In this document: positions 1 through 11,500 of the stretch, piece by piece
How the letters are laid out: every line of letters begins with the position of its first letter
Position numbering within the stretch: position 1 is the first letter of the stretch
Assembly (NCBI RefSeq): GCF_001050475.1
Contig: NZ_CP012034.1
Location: 1,736,001-1,800,000, forward strand
Reading direction: 5' to 3'
Length of the DNA: 64,000 nt
Source: Companilactobacillus ginsenosidimutans
GTDB lineage: Bacteria > Bacillota > Bacilli > Lactobacillales > Lactobacillaceae
Translations under genes and position numbers: made by a program
Notes under the pieces: generated by a model
The model's database searches: none
Seen by the model: only the letters and a program-made list of their open reading frames with translations
Told to the model about the DNA's origin: nothing

Positions 1-3000
1 AATGTTACGGCCCATGTTGCGTAGAAGATGACGGAAATCCAAAGTGCGAATACTGCGGGTACATTAATACCAATATTTGCAATAGCTACAACTGCAACAA
101 TAGCAGCGGCTACTAAGATAATGAAGATATCAACTAAGAGTACAAATGGAATACCAACTACAACAGCTGGAATAATAAATGCAGTGTTGATAAAGATGAA
201 TAGTAACAACCATTTAGCTAATGTCAATGAGATATTAGCAACAAGTGCGGCTGCAAAGTTAAATGCAAATGGTAATACTAATGATCCTAATCTCAATAAG
301 TTAATGAGACCTAGTGATAATAGAGTTGTAATTAATGGTGCAGCAAATGCGAAGATGCTGATACCTTGCATCAAGATGTTCAATGGGTTGAGCCAGTTTA
401 CAAACATTCCAATGAAATCAAAGATGATAGCTGGAAGTGTAAAGATTCTGAATGCCCAGAACAATACAGGGTTTTGCATTGCTGTGTAGAACAATTCAAT
501 AAATGCCTTGAAGTCACCTATTGGATTGATTAGCCAGTAAGTAAAGATTGGAGCCATGAACCAGAATAGGAATAATCCGGCTGCAATACCAATAATAAAT
601 GTCAATAATGCAATTGGAATACCTAATAAGAACAATGGTAAGTTGAGCAATCCTAAGTAAAGGATTGAACCAATAATTGCGACTGGTAGTAATAACAATA
701 GTACTGGAGCAACACCGAGCAATAACATCATACCTGGGATTGCTGAGAATGCGATTGTTACGAAGATGTGTACAAATAGTGCGAAGTTGTTATCAGTAAT
801 TAGAGCAGTTCCCCAAAGACCAGCTAACATCCAAATGAGGTCAACGATCAATTGAACAACCCAGCCGACTACTGGGAACAATCCAGCCATTTGTAACATG
901 TACCACATTGGGTTACCTAGAACTAGATACCAGATAAATGAATTGATACCAAATGTTAATGGTAACCAAACGTCAGCTAACATGAATAGTCCTGCAAAGA
1001 AGAGAACTAATGATGATTGACCGAGAATTGCAAAGATGTTGGCGAACAAGATTGTAGCAATAGGACTTGTAAGCAACATGGCGATTAAGCCGATTTGTAA
1101 TAATCCGGCAATTGGTACTAAGGCGATAAGTGTTACCGCAGTATCAATAGCTAACATTAGTGGAATTGTTGTCAATGCAATCATAACGGCACCGACTACG
1201 AAGAATGGAACCATGATCCAGAGTGAGAATATGTTTGGAACGTTAATACCAATATTTGCAAAGGCGTTCAAGAATTGAATACCAATACCTGGAATTAATA
1301 CGAGCCATACATAAGCAATCATAGGTAATGTAACGATGAATGTATTGATAAAGTACAATACTCCAAGACCTATCATTAACCACTTAGCAGCAGTCAATGC
1401 GAACCATGCTGGAACAGCTGTAAGGAATCCTAATGTAAGAGTTCTGAATACAGCGATTAATCTTAATGCGTCAATTGCTAACAAGATGTTTAGATCATTT
1501 AGTGGAATAGCAATAATTGCAAATATTGCTAAAGCGTGGTTGAAGATATTAATTGGGTTCAACCAATTAATAAGCATACCCATGAATGATCCAACTGTTA
1601 GTGGAATTGTTTGGAAACTAAAGATTACGTAGAACAATGGTTGTTCAATAGCTGTGAATAGCATTAATACAAATGCTACAAAGTCAGCAATTGGGTTAAC
1701 CATTAATTGTAATACTGCAGGTGCTAAGAACCAGATGATTGTTGCTGAAGTAAATACACTGATTAATAGTACTGGAATAGCGATAATCAAATTGAAGATG
1801 AATATTGGAAGATTAATTAACAATAAGTTAATTAATGTACCAATAATAGCAACTGGTAATACTAGTAATAAGACTGGTAATACGGAGATTAGCATAAATA
1901 CTACAGGAATAATTGAGAATGCTAATGTTACGAAAATGTGTACGAACAATGCAAAGTTATTATCTGTAAGTAATGCTGTGCCCCACAATCCAACTAACAT
2001 CCAGATTAGATCGACAACTAATTGAACGACCCAACCAACGACTGGGAATAATCCAGACATTTGAGTTGCGAACCAGAGTGGTCCACCAAGTAAGAAGTAT
2101 AGAAGAATCGAATTAATACCAAATGTAAATGGTAGCCATGTGTCAGCTAACATGAACAATGACATGAATAGTAGAACTAATGCAGTTAAGCCAAGTGTTG
2201 CAAAAATGTTAGCTGCGATTAAACCATTCAATGGATTTGCTAATGTTGCAAGAATCAAACCGATTTGGAGTAATCCAGTAATTGGAACGATTGCAAGCAA
2301 TGTCATGATAAAGTCGAGTGACAACATGATTGGAATTAGTCCTAAGGCTAATACGATAGCACCAATTGTGAATAGTGGTTGCATTACCCAAAGTGTAAAG
2401 ATAGCTGGAACGTTAATACCGATTGTTGCAAAGGCAACTATGAACATAATTGCTGCAGCTGGGATTAAGATGAGCCATACATATGCGATCATTGGTAATG
2501 TGACGATGAATGTGTTTATGAAGTAAATAACTCCTAAACCAATCATTAACCACTTAGCAGCTGTTAGAGCAAGCCATGCTGGGAATCCAGCAAACAAGTT
2601 AATAGTGAACAATGAAGTAATTCTTAATACATTAATTGCTAACAATGCATTAATAACTGTTAATGGAATTCCGATTAGAGGCAATGCGTTAAGTGCGTGG
2701 TACAACCAGTTTAATGGGTTGATCCAGTTAACGAATTGACCAGTAAATGTGAAGAATAATAATGGAACATTAATGTCTTTAAATACGTAGAAGAAGAATG
2801 GACTTTCGAGTGCCCAGAAGAATAATAACTGGAAGGCAACGAAATCAGCTAGTGGGTTAACAGCTAATTGTAGTAGTAATGGAGCTAAGAACCAGATGAT
2901 AGTTCCGACTACGAAGATACCCCAGATAAGAGCTGGTAATGCAATTACTAAATTGAATAGGAAGATTGGCAAGTTAATCAATAGTAAGAAGATGATTGAG

Positions 3001-5546
3001 CCAATGATACCTACTGGTAAGACTAACAATAGTACTGGAAGTACTGCAGCTAGTAAGAAGATACCAGGAATTGTAGCAAATACTAATGTAACAAAGATGT
3101 GTACAAATAGTGTGAAGTTGTTATCTGTGATTAATGCTGTACCCCAAAGGCCTATAAGCATCCAGACAATATCTAGAATAATTTGAACGATCCAACCAAT
3201 TACAGGAACCAATCCAGCAAAGTGGAGAGTCATTAGTAATGGTGAACCAAGAATTACATAGTAGATAAATGAAACGATGTTAAATGTCCATGGGAGCCAG
3301 TTTCCGGCTAACATGAATAATCCTGCTAAGAACAAGACAATTGATGATACACCGAGAATGGCGAAGTTGTTAATTGTTAAGAGTCCCATAATTGGATTTG
3401 CTAAGACTAAGTTTAGTAATCCGATTTGGAGTAAACCAACGATTGGTACGAAACCAAGAATGATATCCAATAGATCAACGACAAGCATAATAGGAATGAA
3501 TGTCAAAGCTGTAAGGATAGCGAAGGTTACCCAGAATGGAACTTCGATCCAGATACTGAAGATGGCTGGTACGTTAATACCTAATGTAGCGAAGGCATTG
3601 ACACCAACTGTCAAAGTACCTACAACGGCTACAAGCCATACATATCCGATCATTGGTAATGTAACGATAAATGTGTTTCTGAAGATGTTAAATACTAATA
3701 ACATCATCAACCATTTAGCTACTGTAAGTGCAAGGAATCCAATCAATCCTGCGGCAAAATTAATTGTCAACAATGATGAGAATCTTGCGATATTAATTGT
3801 TAATAGAATAGCTAATATTGATACTGGAATTCCGATAAAGGCGAAAGCAATAATTGCTTTGAAAATGTAGCCTAATGGATTGATCCAGTTAAAGAACATT
3901 CCAAGGAATGACAAGATTGTTGCAGGAACTGTGATGTATTCGAATGCCCACCAGTAAAGGATTGGGTCTTCAAACATCATCCATAGTAACAATACAAATG
4001 CTACAAGGTCGGCAACTGGGTCAACCAATAAGTTCAACAATAATGGAGCGAAGAACCATAGCATAGTAGCAGTTGCTAATACACCAAAGATGAATGATGG
4101 AATGATAACTAGCAATGATAATAATCCGATACCACCAAAGAGAATTAGTAGTAGGATACCTGCTTGGATCAATGCTAATGGCAATACTAACAATAGAACT
4201 GGAAGTGTTGCTAACAATAGCATGATACCTGTAACAGCAGAGAATGCTAGTGGAATTGCGATGTGGACAAATGTAGCAAAGAAGTTGTCAGTAACAAGAG
4301 CTGTGCCCCATAGTCCGATTAACATCCATAGAATATCAGTAATTAATTGAACAATCCAACCGATAACTGGTACTAAACCAGCCATGTTCAATACGAACCA
4401 CATTGGACTACCCATTACTAGGTATAGAAGGAATGGAATAATGTTGAATGTCCATGGTAACCAGATTTGAGCTAGCATGAAGAGTCCTGCTAATAGAAGA
4501 ACAATTGATACAAGTCCAAGAGTTGCCATGATGTTAATTCCGATAAGTGTTGCCAATGGATTTGCTAATGCAGCCATGAGCAAACCAAATTGTAAGTTAC
4601 CAAGGATAAATGGTGCTTCAACCAATGTCATAATGACATCGAGTGTCAAACCAATAACCATAGTGAACAATGCAAGAAGAATTGCACCAGTTGTGAATAG
4701 TGGAACCATGATCCAGATATCGAAGATACTAATTACGTTAATACCTAATGTCAAAATGGCAGTTGCAAGAACGATACCTAATGCAGGGATTAAGACAATC
4801 CATACATAAGCAATCATTGGTAATGTAACGATAAAGGTATTAATGATGTAAGTTAAGTTTAAGTTGAGTAGGCCTAATTGACCAAGACCTAATGTAATAA
4901 ATGCTAATAATCCGGCAGCAAAGTTAATTGTTAATAGTGAACTCCACTTGATGAATGTGAGTACTAAGAAGTCAGCAATCAATGTGAGTGGTAATCCAAC
5001 TAATGCACCGATAGCAATAATGTGGAATAACCAGTTTAGAGGATTGAGCCAGTTAACGAACATTCCAATAAATGAAAGAATAAATAATGGAGTGTTGATG
5101 AATTGGAAGAACCAGAATAATACTGGTTGTTCAAGCATCATCCAGAATAACAAGATAAATGTTACGAAATCAGCAATTGGGTTAACACCAATTTGTAAAA
5201 TAATTGGAGCTAAGAACCATGCCAATACGGCGGATGATAGGATACCAAAGATTACGAATGGGATAAATAGTAATAATCCGATAAGAATCAATGGAAGTAA
5301 CAATGGTAATAGTATTGGTGCTAATGCCAACATTGATAGGAAGATTATTGGTAAGAATAATAGTGAAAGAATGATGGCTGGTAAGATGATTGCTAATAAT
5401 GAAAGCAAGATCAAACCTAATGCTGCTAATGCTGCTAATAATGGTGAGAATAGTAACAATAGTGGCAATGCTAACAATGATAAGTCAGCAATTGTATTGA
5501 ATAGCACTTGTGTTAATACAAATGCAAGTAATCCATGAAGGATAGC
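1..5546 (-). pseudogene. In-frame downstream part of the giant hydrophobic repeat gene, beyond an internal TAA; runs off the window
   Basis: Directly after the TAA at 5547-5549 the same minus-strand frame stays open to position 1, about 1,848 codons, without a plausible ATG/GTG start or Shine-Dalgarno near the break. I read it by hand and checked that repeated motifs keep the same codon phase at about 4800, 3633, 2472, 1290 and 54. The translation is extremely hydrophobic (Leu, Ile, Ala, Val, Phe, Trp, Pro) with few charged residues. It is built from tandem units of about 388 residues with recurring motifs LPMIAYVWL, NWLNPLN, WGTALITDNFALFVHIFVT and VVGWVVQL. Homology to the upstream repeats crosses the stop: LGIVNNII-stop-AILHG aligns with LGILNNLLKQLIW. 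The simplest reading is one gene broken by a Lys-to-stop change. Readthrough or a sequencing error are alternatives. The 3' end and any cell-wall anchor lie outside the window. Confidence 0.7.
58..4740 (-). repeat. Tandem ~1.17-kb coding repeats (about 388 residues each)
   Basis: Equivalent GINVP-coding motifs occur at about 58, 1229, 2407, 3567 and 4732, spacings of 1171, 1178, 1160 and 1165 bases. Equivalent LPMIAYVW-coding motifs occur at about 1321, 2484, 3651 and 4816. All spacings are close to multiples of three and the frame is kept. Copies have diverged in DNA but keep aromatic and Asp/Asn landmarks, which suggests old duplication followed by selection on the protein. Confidence 0.8.
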
Positions 5547-8500
5547 TTAGATAATGTTATTAACGATACCAAGGAATGTTAATGGTAATGCCAATAGAGC
5601 TAATAGACCTAGTGGAACTGTTAATAAGTTCAAACCAGGAATCAATGCTGTTAACAAACCGTTAAGAATCAATGGAAGTTGTAGCAATTGAATAATGAAG
5701 AATACTGGTAAGCCATTAAATAGTAATGTAATTAATCCTCTTAGCAATCCACCAAGAAGTGCTGGCAAGATGCTGAGTAAGAGATTAAGAATAGTTGAAA
5801 TCAAAGCATTTAATAAAGCAATTGGTAATAATGTTAATAATCCAATTAGCGCACCAATTAAGATGTCTGGTAAGTGTTCAAGAATTTGTGTAGCTACTAA
5901 TGCGATCAAAGCTGGAATCCAGCCGACAAGACCGAATAGCAAGACACTAAAGAATGGAAGAACAACTAATGCTAATAGGTCAAAGAGTTGGTGAATCAAG
6001 TTGTGAATAAGTCTTAATGCGGCAACAAACTTAAGAACTCTTCTCAAAAGATTTAATAGAGGTAGGCCAAGTGTTAGTGGTGTTAATAATAATGTAGCAC
6101 CTAATGTTAACAATTCAGCGAGTAACTCTAGTCCCCTTCTGATCAAGTTGAATGCTACTAAGGCTAAGTTTGTTAATAGAGCTGCCAATAATGGTAGTCC
6201 GAATAACAATAATGGTCTGAGTAAAAATGCATTCAATGCAAGATTCAATAGGAACAATGGTAATGCTAATAATAATTGTAATGGTAACCATAGAAGCAAG
6301 TCTAACAAGTCTTTAGCTAAGTTAAGAGCTAATTGTGTAAGAATTGTTCCAACGATTGTCCAGATTAATTGTTTGAGTAAGTTATTTAGAATTCCAAGAA
6401 TTACTAATGGAAGACCAAGTAATAATGCTAACAATCCTAGTGGAACTGTTAATAAGTTTAATCCAGGAATTAAGGCCGTTAGAAGACCGTTAAGGATCAA
6501 TGGTAGTAATAGACCTAATGCCAATAGTAAGAATGGTAGTCCACCGAATAATGCTCTGAGGAGGCCGACTAATAATCCGTTCAATACTGCAGGAATAAGA
6601 CTTGATAACAAGTTATTGATCAAGCTTAGTGGTAATAATACTAAGTTTAATAATAGTGTTGTCAACAATGTGCTAATAGCTGAAAGAATAGCTAAGTTTA
6701 GCCATCTTAGAGGGTTCAAGAATGTAATTACACCAAGTAATGGTAGTAAGAACAAGAATGTCAAACCTGCTACAAGCAATGGTAATAATAAGTTATTTAA
6801 TAGATCCAAGAGAATCTTGAATGGTAATAATAATAATTTAACTAAACTGCTGATCAAGTTGAACAAACCTAATAGGTTCAATGCCAACATGATTAAGTCT
6901 AGGAATGGAATCAAGTTTGGTAATAACAATAGTACTAAGGCAATTAGTGGGAATCCAAGACCTAATAGTCCAAGGTTCAATAGTCCTAATGCGCCTAAGG
7001 CACCAAGCAATAATGCTAGTGGTAAGCCAAGTGCTAATGCTAAACCTAATCCGTTAATCAACAATGGTATTAATACCAAGTTGTTGAAGGCTTTAAGCAA
7101 TAATGCAGGAATTCCAAACAAGTTGAACAATGTCAATTGATTGAATAGTACTAATGGAAGTCCTAACAATGACATGATGATGTCTGAAACGATTCCGGCA
7201 CCGATTGCTAATAATACTGAAATTAATGGTCTGATGAATAACCAGTATGGGATTGATAGTAATAATCCTAATAATGTCAAACCGTTGATGAGCATTGCCA
7301 ATAACTTAAGTGGCAATAGAATCAAGAAGTTAAGGAATGATAATCCGGCATTCAAAAGATTTAATAGAGCTAGGATTGGGCCGACAAGGGGAACAAGTAA
7401 TGAGATTGGAGCTAATAGTAAGTTAGCAACACCTGCTAATAATGAAATTCCGGTTGCGACACCAAGTACTAAGTTGATCAATCCAATGATGAATTGAAGA
7501 ACTAATCTTGCACCTAGTCTGAATAGTCCAATAAAGAATCTGATTAGGTGAACAACGGCTCTAATAGTCCACTTAACAACTGTATTGATGATTAGTTGTG
7601 TTACTAATGGCAATAAGAACAAGCCAAGTAGTAATGCACCAACAATCAAGTTGTTAATCAATGTTGTGATCAACCATGCATTGAATCCTAAGAAGGCGTT
7701 CAAAGCAAGTAATAATAATGAGTTCAATAATGCTCCACCTAATAAGATTGGTAATGCACCAAGGATAAGAAGTGTGATAGCACCGAGTAACAATAACTTA
7801 GCACCTAATTCGATGAACTTATTAAATAACATCAATCCAAGAATGGCGATGAATGTTAATAAGTTGATGAGTAATGATGCAGCTAATGTAACTAACAATG
7901 ATAGAACTAATGGAATTGCCATGTTCAATAACTTCAATGCTATGAAGTTGAATGTAGTGATTGGCAATAGAAGTAAGAATGCTGGAATACCGACAAGCAA
8001 TGGTAATAATAAGATTGCGCCGATTTCAACAACAGCTCTAAGAATATCGAAGACATCTTTAAGTAATCTCAATGGAAGAGCAACAAGAGCAACGAATGCT
8101 AAAGCCAATCTTCTCAAAAGATTTAATGCTGGAAGGATTGTCCATAGTGGCAATGTCAATAATGTTGCACCGATATTGAATAGATCAAGAGCAATTTGTG
8201 CAAAGCCTTTAATGAATGTTAATCCCCAAAGTAATACTGATGTTAATAATTGTGCCAATAATGGTAATCCAAGCCATAGAGCTGGGAAAATCAAGAATTG
8301 TGTTGTAAACAATTTTAGAAGGAATAGAAGTGGTGACAATAGGTCGATTAATAATGGAACACCGAACAATGCCAACAAGTCTTTCAATACGTTAGATGCA
8401 AGATATGCAGTTACGAATGAAAGTACTCTCCAGATAAGTTTTCCAAGAATATTATTTAATAATCCAAGAAGTACGAGTGGAAGTCCTAAGAATTGTGCTA

Positions 8501-11500
8501 CTAGGGCTGCAGGTACTGTGAATAAGTTCAATCCAGGAATTAATGCTGTCAATAATCCATTAAGGATGATTGGTAGCAAGAACAATGGTGCAAGTAGTAA
8601 GAATGGTAGTCCACCAAATAGTGCACGTAACAAACCAACTAAGAATGCAGCGATTGCAGCTGGAATTAAGCTTAGTAGTCCATTCAAGAAGAATACAAAT
8701 GGCAATGCAATTAACTTAAGAGCTAATTTTGTCAAGAATGTTCCGATTAATGAAATGATTGGTAAGTTGATCCATGTTAATGGGTTAAGGAATGCTAATG
8801 GTCCAAATACTGGAGCCAATAGAAGCATTGCAGCAAGCCATACGATGAATGGAGCAACGATGTCAATAAGAGCATCAATCAACATCATCAATGGAAGACC
8901 GATGAATAGATTTAATACTGAAAGAACTAATGTAACTAATGGTGCTAAGAAGATTGTGTCCATGATCAAGTTGAAGAATGGAATCAAGCTTGGTAGTGCC
9001 AATAATGCTAATGCAACTAATGGCAATCTGATTGCTAATAATAACAATCCGATGATTGCGTTAAGACCTAATGCTGCAAGTGCCAATAAGAATGGTAATG
9101 CTAAGGCATTAAGTAGTCCTAATCCGGCTAGTAGTAAAGGTTCTACTAGGAATGTTCCTAATAGGTTCAATAATAGAAGTGGTAGGAATAATAAGTTGAA
9201 CAATGTCAATTGGTTAAATAATACAAGTGGCAATGTTAGTAATGGAAGTAATAAGTCTGATAGTAATCCTGCACCTAATGCTAAGGCGATTGAAATCAAT
9301 GGTCTTACAAAGATGTATAGAGGAATTGCTAATAAGTTGAGGCCTAATACGATTAAGTTTAATAATCCTAATAATAATTTAACTGGTAATAGGATTAGTG
9401 TGTTTGCGATTGATAATAATGAAATTAGTAATGGTAATAGAGCAAGGACCGGTCCAACAACAGGAATTAATGCTGTTAATGCAGCAGCAATACCTGAAAT
9501 AAGGGCTGTAATTGCAGAAGCAGCAGCTGCTGCCCCAGCGATTAAGTTCAATAGACCAAGAACAAATGAAAGTACTAATCTAGCACCTAGTTTGAATGCC
9601 CCGATGAAGAATCTAAAGATGTGAATCAATGCTCTGATGCTCCACTTAGCAATTGTGTTAATCAAGAATTGTCCTGCAAGTGGTAATGAGAACAATGCAA
9701 GTCCAAGACCGGCTAGCATCAAGGCTTTTGCCAATGTTAACAAGTTCCAGATGATCAATCCACCTACTGCGTTAGCAACCAATAGAAGGAAGAAGTTTAG
9801 AATTTGTGCGGCAACAATCAATAATGGTAAACCAACAAGGATTGTTCCAGCAGCGATGAGGCTAAGTAATAGTCTCAAACCATTCTTAATGAAGTCATTG
9901 AACAATTTACGTCCAAGAAGTGTTAAGAATGTTAGTCCACCTACTAAGTTACTCAACAATAATGATGTTAAGAATCCTAATAACAATGGAACTGAAATAT
10001 TGAATAATGTTAAGAATAATGTGTTTAACAATGCGATTGGCAATAAACCAAGGAATGTTAAGATTCCAGCTAATGCTGGTAATAATAGTCCATTAAATAA
10101 TCCGAGACCTAAGTTGAATAAATCAAATAGTCCCTTGATGATTGCTAGTGGCAAGCCAATCAATGATAATGCAAGTGCTAAATCAATAGCTCCATTGAGT
10201 AAAGCTTTTGCCAAGTTAGCAAGTAATAAAATGTTGAATGTTGTCAATTGTACTAAGTGGCTGATCAATGAAACAATCAAGAAGTTAAGTACAACTGGAA
10301 CGATAAAGTCTAATAGAGCTAGTGGGATTGAACCTACTAATGTGTTGAACAATCCAAGACCAACACCTACAAGTGTATTGAAGAATGTAAGTGGAGCTGT
10401 TAATAGGATTGAAGCAACGTTGCTCAATACCACTGTGTTCAATAGATCGATAGGTGCAAATAATAGCTTAAGACCAATGTTTAGAGGCAATGCAAGTGCC
10501 AATGCAGGCAATGTAATAGGCAATGTTAATAAGATTGGTGCAGCTAATAATGCAGGTAAAATAACTGGTTGTAATAGTAGACCAGCGATTGGAAGTGTTG
10601 CTAATGCACCTACAGTTGCAGGTACAGCAAGCAATAAGCCAGGTACTAATAAACCTAAACCGGCAAATGGTAGTAATAATGCAAGTGGAGCTAAACCACC
10701 TAATCCACCAGCTAATGGTGCAGCAGCAGCCTTAGCAGCCGTTGCGATTGGTGTTGTAGCAGCATTTCCTTGACTATTTTGTGTATAGTCTTGGTATTCT
10801 TTAGAGTTTCTCAAAATTTCGTTGTTAACGATAGGGTCAAATTCACCCTTTGTCATGTTTTTACCTAATGAGTTAAGAACTGAAGGTAATTGTTGTTCAT
10901 ATTTGTTACCGTTTGGAATTACTCGACCGTCGATAGTATAGAAGATCTGTCTTCCATCTGTGCCATTTAAGACATAGTTGAAGATTTGTCCAGATTTATC
11001 ATTCTTATCTGTCTTAGTTGAGACATCATTCCAAATTGAAGGTACTGATTTAAGCATTTCTGCTTTTTCATCGTCAGAACCCCATGGTGACATCTTGCTG
11101 TATGTATCATTTTTGATAGTGTTGTATACAGCTTGGCTATCAGCATTTGTCTTGTTGTCTGTAGGGTTAGTTGTAGTAGTTCCATTGGCTGATGATTGTT
11201 TAGCAGCATTCAATAGAGCCGTAGGATTAACCTTAGCGACATCAGGCAATTGGTTGACAGGTGCACCATTGTCAGGTCTATTAAGACCAATAGACGTGTG
11301 CTTCAACACTGCAGCTAAAGCATCGGCAGTGTTGGCAGTATTTTCACTGGTTGGACCAGTGTATTTACCGTCTACGTAGTCTTGATAGATTTGTGACTTC
11401 TTCAAGGCATTGATGTCGACAGCTTCATTGAGTGCGCCGGGTTCGATATCCTCACCCATTGATCTCAACAATGCTGGCATCTGGCGTTGAAGAACGTCAG

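Noticed and set aside
28..10773. Many long plus-strand open frames rich in Asn, Lys, Ser and Thr opposite the giant gene
   Set aside because: They are antisense shadows of Leu/Ile/Val codons, lack ribosome binding sites, are broken at irregular points, and have no repeat-wide conservation of their own frame.
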